From positions 1 through 10,122 of the forward strand of contig JAQWCZ010000052.1 of the NCBI GenBank assembly GCA_028705705.1: DNA of 10,122 bases, given 5' to 3'. The notes below the pieces were generated by a model. That model was not told the DNA's origin. It made no database searches and was given only the letters and a program-made list of their open reading frames with translations. This DNA is from Paludibacter sp. GTDB lineage: Bacteria; Bacteroidota; Bacteroidia; Bacteroidales; Paludibacteraceae. Below are positions 6,989 to 10,122 of the stretch, in pieces. Position 1 is the first letter of the stretch. Every line of letters begins with the position of its first letter. The position numbers and the translations under genes are program-made.

Positions 6989-7934
6989 CCCTAACCACCA
7001 TCTTCCTTCCCTGCCAGGTCTCCCTTTCTTTCAGCCTTTTTTCAACTTTTGCAACAAACTCGAAGTTTTTCAGTCCCCAGTCGGGTGAAATAAGCAGTTC
7101 CTTCGGGGATTGGGACACAAAACGTTCAACGGCAATTTCAGGCGACAACCTTTCAAGAAAATCAACAATCAGATCGATGTATTCATCAACTTTATAAAAA
7201 TTAAACCATTCGGGATGTGTTTGTACTTGTTTAGCCATGATGGTTCCTTTTACTAATTGTAGTTGATGCAGTTTCAGGGTTGTCAATGGCAATTTGTTCA
7301 TTTGGTCGGCATGCGACAGAATAGTGTCACGATCTTCACAGGGTAAACCTAAAATAAGGTGAGCTGCAGTGTATATACCTCGCTTTGCTGTCGCGTGAAT
7401 GGCATCGATTGCAGACTGATAATCATGACCGCGGTTGATTAATTGGAGTGTCTTATCATTCGTGGATTCGATACCATACTCAATCATCACATAAGTTTGC
7501 TTTGATAATGTCTCAAAATAATCCAGTATTTCATTATTTACACAATCAGGACGGGTACCCACAACTATGCCCTGTATGCGCGGGTGACGAAGAGCTTCTT
7601 CATAAATCGACTTCAGTTTATTAAGACTGTCGTAGGTGTTTGTATATGATTGAAAATAGGCTAAATAAACCTGATTTCGATATTTTTCCTTTTTTTGAAA
7701 AAACACGATGCCCTCTTCAATTTGTTCGGTGATGGTCTTTACCGGCTGACAATAACCTGGTACAAAAGTCTGGTTGTTGCAATAAGTACAGCCACCACTT
7801 CCTTTGCTTCCATCCCTGTTTGGACAGGTAAAACCAGCATTGATGGAAACCTTCTGTACCCGGTTGTTGAATAACTGTTTTAATATCTCGTTGTAATTGT
7901 TGTATCGTCGCATGTTGTAATTGAATTCATTCAT
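6984..7934 (-). CDS. Radical SAM protein, YhcC/TIGR01212 family
   Basis: The 316-residue product has a radical SAM cluster motif near its N-terminus: Cys37, Cys49 and Cys52 in CPNRDGSKGSGGCTYC, a CX11CX2C arrangement that marks the TIGR01212 (YhcC/YtqA) group. These cysteines would bind a [4Fe-4S] cluster that cleaves S-adenosylmethionine. Further family features are GTRPDCV, EYGIEST and AAHLILGLPCEDRDTI in the barrel. The length is close to the roughly 310 residues usual for the family. The reaction is not known to me with certainty; a role in RNA or nucleotide modification has been guessed for relatives. It follows the T9SS plug-family gene by 36 bp on the same strand and is probably co-transcribed with it. 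The start could be either Met1 or Met8 (MRRYNNYNE); no ribosome site decides it. The stop codon lies inside a small direct repeat. Confidence 0.9.
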   Translation of the reverse strand: MNEFNYNMRRYNNYNEILKQLFNNRVQKVSINAGFTCPNRDGSKGSGGCTYCNNQTFVPGYCQPVKTITEQIEEGIVFFQKKEKYRNQVYLAYFQSYTNTYDSLNKLKSIYEEALRHPRIQGIVVGTRPDCVNNEILDYFETLSKQTYVMIEYGIESTNDKTLQLINRGHDYQSAIDAIHATAKRGIYTAAHLILGLPCEDRDTILSHADQMNKLPLTTLKLHQLQLVKGTIMAKQVQTHPEWFNFYKVDEYIDLIVDFLERLSPEIAVERFVSQSPKELLISPDWGLKNFEFVAKVEKRLKERETWQGRKMVVRE

Positions 7935-7970
7935 GAATTCACTTTTGGGCGTAAGCGTTGCGCCTCTACG
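7935..7970 (-). repeat. REP-like small palindrome between the plug and radical SAM genes
   Basis: The minus strand reads CGTAGAGGCGCAACGCTTACGCC, with a hairpin GGCGCAA/TTACGCC (one mismatch, 3-base loop CGC). It is clearly more GC-rich than the flanking genes and looks like a partial copy of a dispersed palindromic element beginning GTAGAGGCGC. No U-tract follows, so it is not a good terminator. Membership of a repeat family is my inference and needs other copies in the genome. Confidence 0.4.
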
Positions 7971-9218
7971 TTATTCACTAATATTCACTCCCACCAATTT
8001 ATCATACCTCGCGCCCCATTCACGGTGGTAAACGTAGATGGCATATTCGTTTTTTGTTTCCCAATGTGAACCATCAATTCGCTGAACAGTTGTCTTGTTT
8101 GTGCCTTTAGGAATAAACCAATATTGATAATTATAACCACCTTGTTTTAATAAAAGCGTTTGGGTATAAGCACTAAGTTCGTTGTCAAAACTCATCATTG
8201 AGTTTTGATCCGTCTGGTTATAATTAAATTCTCCTCCCAGGTAAAGCTGTCCATCGAAAAAAGGACGTTGCATAGGCAGAGTAACGTGTACACGCATGTA
8301 ATCAGCTTCGGTGTGTATGTCTCCAAAAGCTTCCTGATTATTAATTTTGAATCTGCCGTTCACATCAAAATCATGTAGGTAATGACCACGCTGAATTTTA
8401 TCCGGAAGAAGAAGCGCTTCATAATTATTTCCGTTGAATTCAATCCTTTCAACTCCTCTTCCTACTGCATATACAGAAGAAATGTCGAAATTGTGGTATT
8501 CGTTTCCGCCTTCGAAAATCAGTGCTTTGTTATTGATATAAGTGAGTTTGGAATTAGAGACATAATTGGGGATGATATTCCGTACTTCATTGTCAATTCG
8601 GTTGTTTTGTCGTACAACCGGTTTAATTTCCGTCATCGGATCACGGACATAATAACCATTCAGCGAAATCTCGAAATCAAGTTGCTGGTATCTTCCGTTG
8701 ATTTCAATATCGGTATTGGCTCTGATGGTAGGAGTTATGTTTACTTTCGGGTCCACTATGGAAAAACAGACCTGTGCTACCGGTTTATCCTGTTGATTGT
8801 CTTCATAAATTAAAACCACATAATTTCCGGAGATTTTAAATTGCATATCGTCGTTTGGCAGGTTAAAACGATAATGTGTATAAAGATAATGGGTGTTGAC
8901 TGAATGTTGGTAGTCGGTGATGCTTCCGTTTGTGTAACCATTCAGATATTCGTTGGTGGTAATGTCAGATGGTGTCCAGTCGGCATTGCAATGTATAACG
9001 GTGTAACTGAAATTTTTGGTGTCGTGCGACATTTCATCAAAACGAATGGCTATTTTCTGTTGTTCATTTAAATTTATTATCGGCAAAACGAATTTTTCAT
9101 CTTCAATACCAATTTGAAGCGTTTTGATGTTCGGTGCAAGAATAGAGGTGTGGTATGTCTGAACCGCAAAACTCAGGTTAGTTATCAGAATAAATGTATA
9201 TATAAAAAAATACTTCAT
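7971..9218 (-). CDS. Type IX secretion system plug-family protein (DUF5103)
   Basis: The 415-residue product has a Sec signal peptide (MKYFFIYTFILITNLSFA, cleavage near residue 18). It is followed by the conserved N-terminal region of the DUF5103 family (PNIKTLQIG, then a region with VIHCNADWTPS and YLNGY) and a long beta-rich body. In Flavobacterium, a protein of this family (Plug) occupies the periplasmic side of the SprA translocon pore of the type IX secretion system, keeping the channel closed when not in use. The length and layout are normal for the family and the protein looks intact. A TAnnTTTG box sits just upstream. The next gene on the same strand, a radical SAM protein, starts 36 bp after its stop. 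The presence of this gene implies that the organism has a T9SS, which fits the sorting-domain fragment at 1217-1411. Assignment is from recalled family signatures. Confidence 0.85.
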   Translation of the reverse strand: MKYFFIYTFILITNLSFAVQTYHTSILAPNIKTLQIGIEDEKFVLPIINLNEQQKIAIRFDEMSHDTKNFSYTVIHCNADWTPSDITTNEYLNGYTNGSITDYQHSVNTHYLYTHYRFNLPNDDMQFKISGNYVVLIYEDNQQDKPVAQVCFSIVDPKVNITPTIRANTDIEINGRYQQLDFEISLNGYYVRDPMTEIKPVVRQNNRIDNEVRNIIPNYVSNSKLTYINNKALIFEGGNEYHNFDISSVYAVGRGVERIEFNGNNYEALLLPDKIQRGHYLHDFDVNGRFKINNQEAFGDIHTEADYMRVHVTLPMQRPFFDGQLYLGGEFNYNQTDQNSMMSFDNELSAYTQTLLLKQGGYNYQYWFIPKGTNKTTVQRIDGSHWETKNEYAIYVYHREWGARYDKLVGVNISE

Positions 9219-9237
9219 TGTATTGTTGTTTAACGCG

Positions 9238-9245
9238 CAAATATA
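9238..9245 (-). promoter_or_regulatory. Probable -7 box of the plug/radical SAM operon
   Basis: The plus strand CAAATATA reads TATATTTG on the minus strand, a full match to TAnnTTTG. The start site would fall near 9231, leaving a leader of about 12 bases before the ATG at 9218. No clear -33 TTTG is found upstream. Confidence 0.5.
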
Positions 9246-9350
9246 TTAAAAATTGTTTTAAATCTGTTGATGTAAGAAGTTAAGTGTTTAATGTGGTCGT
9301 TTTTTAATAGAAAATCGTTAAAATTCAACGATACTAAAGTGTTAATAGTA

Positions 9351-9358
9351 TATATTTG
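9351..9358 (+). promoter_or_regulatory. Candidate distal -7 box for nqrA
   Basis: TATATTTG matches TAnnTTTG and lies 187 bases before the nqrA start codon. A -33 TTTG is not visible at the right spacing. It could be a second promoter or a chance match in AT-rich DNA. Confidence 0.3.
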
Positions 9359-9414
9359 TTTGTAAATAAATGTATTTCAATGATTTGGTTATTACAGAAA
9401 TTTTTCGCTATTTA

Positions 9415-9447
9415 TTGTATATATCCGCTGAAAAAGTTGTATTTTTG
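9415..9447 (+). promoter_or_regulatory. Candidate main promoter of nqrA
   Basis: TTG at 9415-9417 is followed after 22 bases by TATTTTTG at 9440-9447, a fit to the Bacteroidota -33/-7 pattern with a slightly long spacer. Transcription would begin near 9454 and give an untranslated leader of about 90 bases before the ATG at 9545. Confidence 0.5.
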
Positions 9448-9544
9448 CAGCGTTTTTTAGAAGGAAGTATTAGTAAAGAAAAGTTATTAAAAAATACAGC
9501 CTGACAAACCCGATTAAGGTATAAACAACAAACAAAAATAAAAA

Positions 9545-10122
9545 ATGGCAAACCTGATTAAAATAAAACGTGGTTTGAATATTCCGGTTAATGGCAGGCC
9601 GATAGAGATGATCGGTACATCGGTTCTTCCGAAAGAATTTGCGCTAATTCCGGAATATTATCACGGAGTTACGCCGAAATTACTGGTAAAAGAAGGTGAT
9701 GAAGTTAAAGCAGGTACCCCTGTGTTTCATGAAAAGCAATTTCCCGGGATGCATTTTGTCTCGCCGGTAAGTGGAAAGGTAAAAGCAATTAACCGTGGTG
9801 AACGTCGTAAAATCATCAGTATTATTATCCAGCGTGATGATAAGATGATTTATGAATCATTTGACAAAAATGATTTATTGACAATGACAGCAGAAGATGT
9901 AATTGCAAAGTTACAGCAGGCTGGTCTTTGGCCTTATATAAAACAACGACCGTACGATGTAATTGCCAATCCGGGAAAAACGCCGAAAGCGATATTCATT
10001 TCAGCATTTGATACTGCACCACTTGCGCCCAATAACGATTACGTGATGAGTGCTCAGATGGCTGATTTTCAGACAGGAATTGATGCTTTGTCGAAAATAG
10101 CCAAAATTCATTTGGGAATCAG
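9545..10122 (+). CDS. nqrA: Na+-translocating NADH:quinone reductase subunit A (partial, 5' part)
   Basis: The frame opens at ATG 9545 and stays open for 192 codons to the right edge, so the C-terminal part is outside the window. The start MANLIKIKRGLNIPVNG, the stretch HGVTPKLLVKEGDEVKAGTP and the lipoyl-like fold with FVSPVSGKVKAINRGERR are characteristic of NqrA, followed by WPYIKQRPYD and ISAFDTAPLAPNNDYV. NqrA is the cytoplasmic subunit of the NQR complex, which couples electron transfer from NADH to a quinone with sodium export across the inner membrane. In most genomes nqrB-F follow directly, so an nqr operon is expected to the right. The ATG at 9545 gives the usual family N-terminus; the leader before it is A-rich (CAAACAAAAATAAAAA), without a Shine-Dalgarno sequence, as is common in this phylum. 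Confidence 0.95.
   Translation, partial: MANLIKIKRGLNIPVNGRPIEMIGTSVLPKEFALIPEYYHGVTPKLLVKEGDEVKAGTPVFHEKQFPGMHFVSPVSGKVKAINRGERRKIISIIIQRDDKMIYESFDKNDLLTMTAEDVIAKLQQAGLWPYIKQRPYDVIANPGKTPKAIFISAFDTAPLAPNNDYVMSAQMADFQTGIDALSKIAKIHLGI

Larger units (their letters stand above)
9219..9544. other. Divergent intergenic region, AT-rich, no gene seen
   Basis: This 326-bp stretch separates the minus-strand plug gene from plus-strand nqrA. It is very AT-rich, and I see no credible small gene, RNA fold or long inverted repeat in it. It holds three matches to the -7 consensus TAnnTTTG, one facing the plug gene and two facing nqrA, so its main role is probably to carry divergent promoters. Confidence 0.7.

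Noticed and set aside
6733..7197. A 154-codon open frame on the plus strand
   Set aside because: It runs antisense across the tRNA-Arg gene, the 7-bp repeats and the 3' end of the radical SAM gene; its translation has no recognisable domain and begins in the terminator region.
8382..8813. A 143-codon open frame on the plus strand
   Set aside because: It lies wholly antisense inside the plug-family gene, and the translation resembles no protein family; the minus-strand frame has a signal peptide and conserved motifs.

Overview
The window looks like chromosomal DNA from a low-GC member of the Bacteroidota, most likely the Bacteroidales. Four things support this. There is a type IX secretion (T9SS) plug-family protein. 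There is a stretch reading like a T9SS C-terminal sorting domain. There is the start of a Na+-translocating NADH:quinone reductase gene (nqrA). Several start-site-proximal boxes match the Bacteroidota -7 promoter consensus TAnnTTTG, and genes lack clear Shine-Dalgarno sequences.

Layout. Positions 1-132 hold a promoter region. 133-1221 (+) encodes an exported PHP-domain phosphoesterase. The gap that follows (1217-1411) is not empty: in another frame it reads as the second half of a T9SS sorting domain with no gene in front of it, so it looks like a remnant. 1389-6665 (+) is a 1758-residue secreted protein that combines a family C10 (streptopain-like) cysteine protease, about 14 leucine-rich repeats, Ig-like and other beta-rich segments, and a second protease-like domain with an HExxH zinc motif. 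A strong hairpin terminator (6752-6785) and a tRNA-Arg(CCG) gene on the minus strand (6801-6874) follow. The tRNA has its own promoter and an unusual U19-A56 combination in place of G19-C56.

On the minus strand, 9218-7971 encodes the T9SS plug-family protein and 7934-6984 a radical SAM protein of the YhcC/TIGR01212 type, 36 bp apart and probably co-transcribed. Short repeats lie on both sides of the radical SAM gene. A 326-bp divergent intergenic region (9219-9544) separates this pair from nqrA, which starts at 9545 and runs off the right edge.

The genes do not form one obvious pathway. nqrA (respiratory sodium pump), tRNA-Arg, the radical SAM gene and the T9SS plug gene are housekeeping-type loci. 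The left half is an accessory, secreted-protein region, and the giant C10/LRR/zincin protein and the orphan sorting-domain remnant suggest past rearrangement there. No CRISPR array, intact transposase or phage gene was seen.
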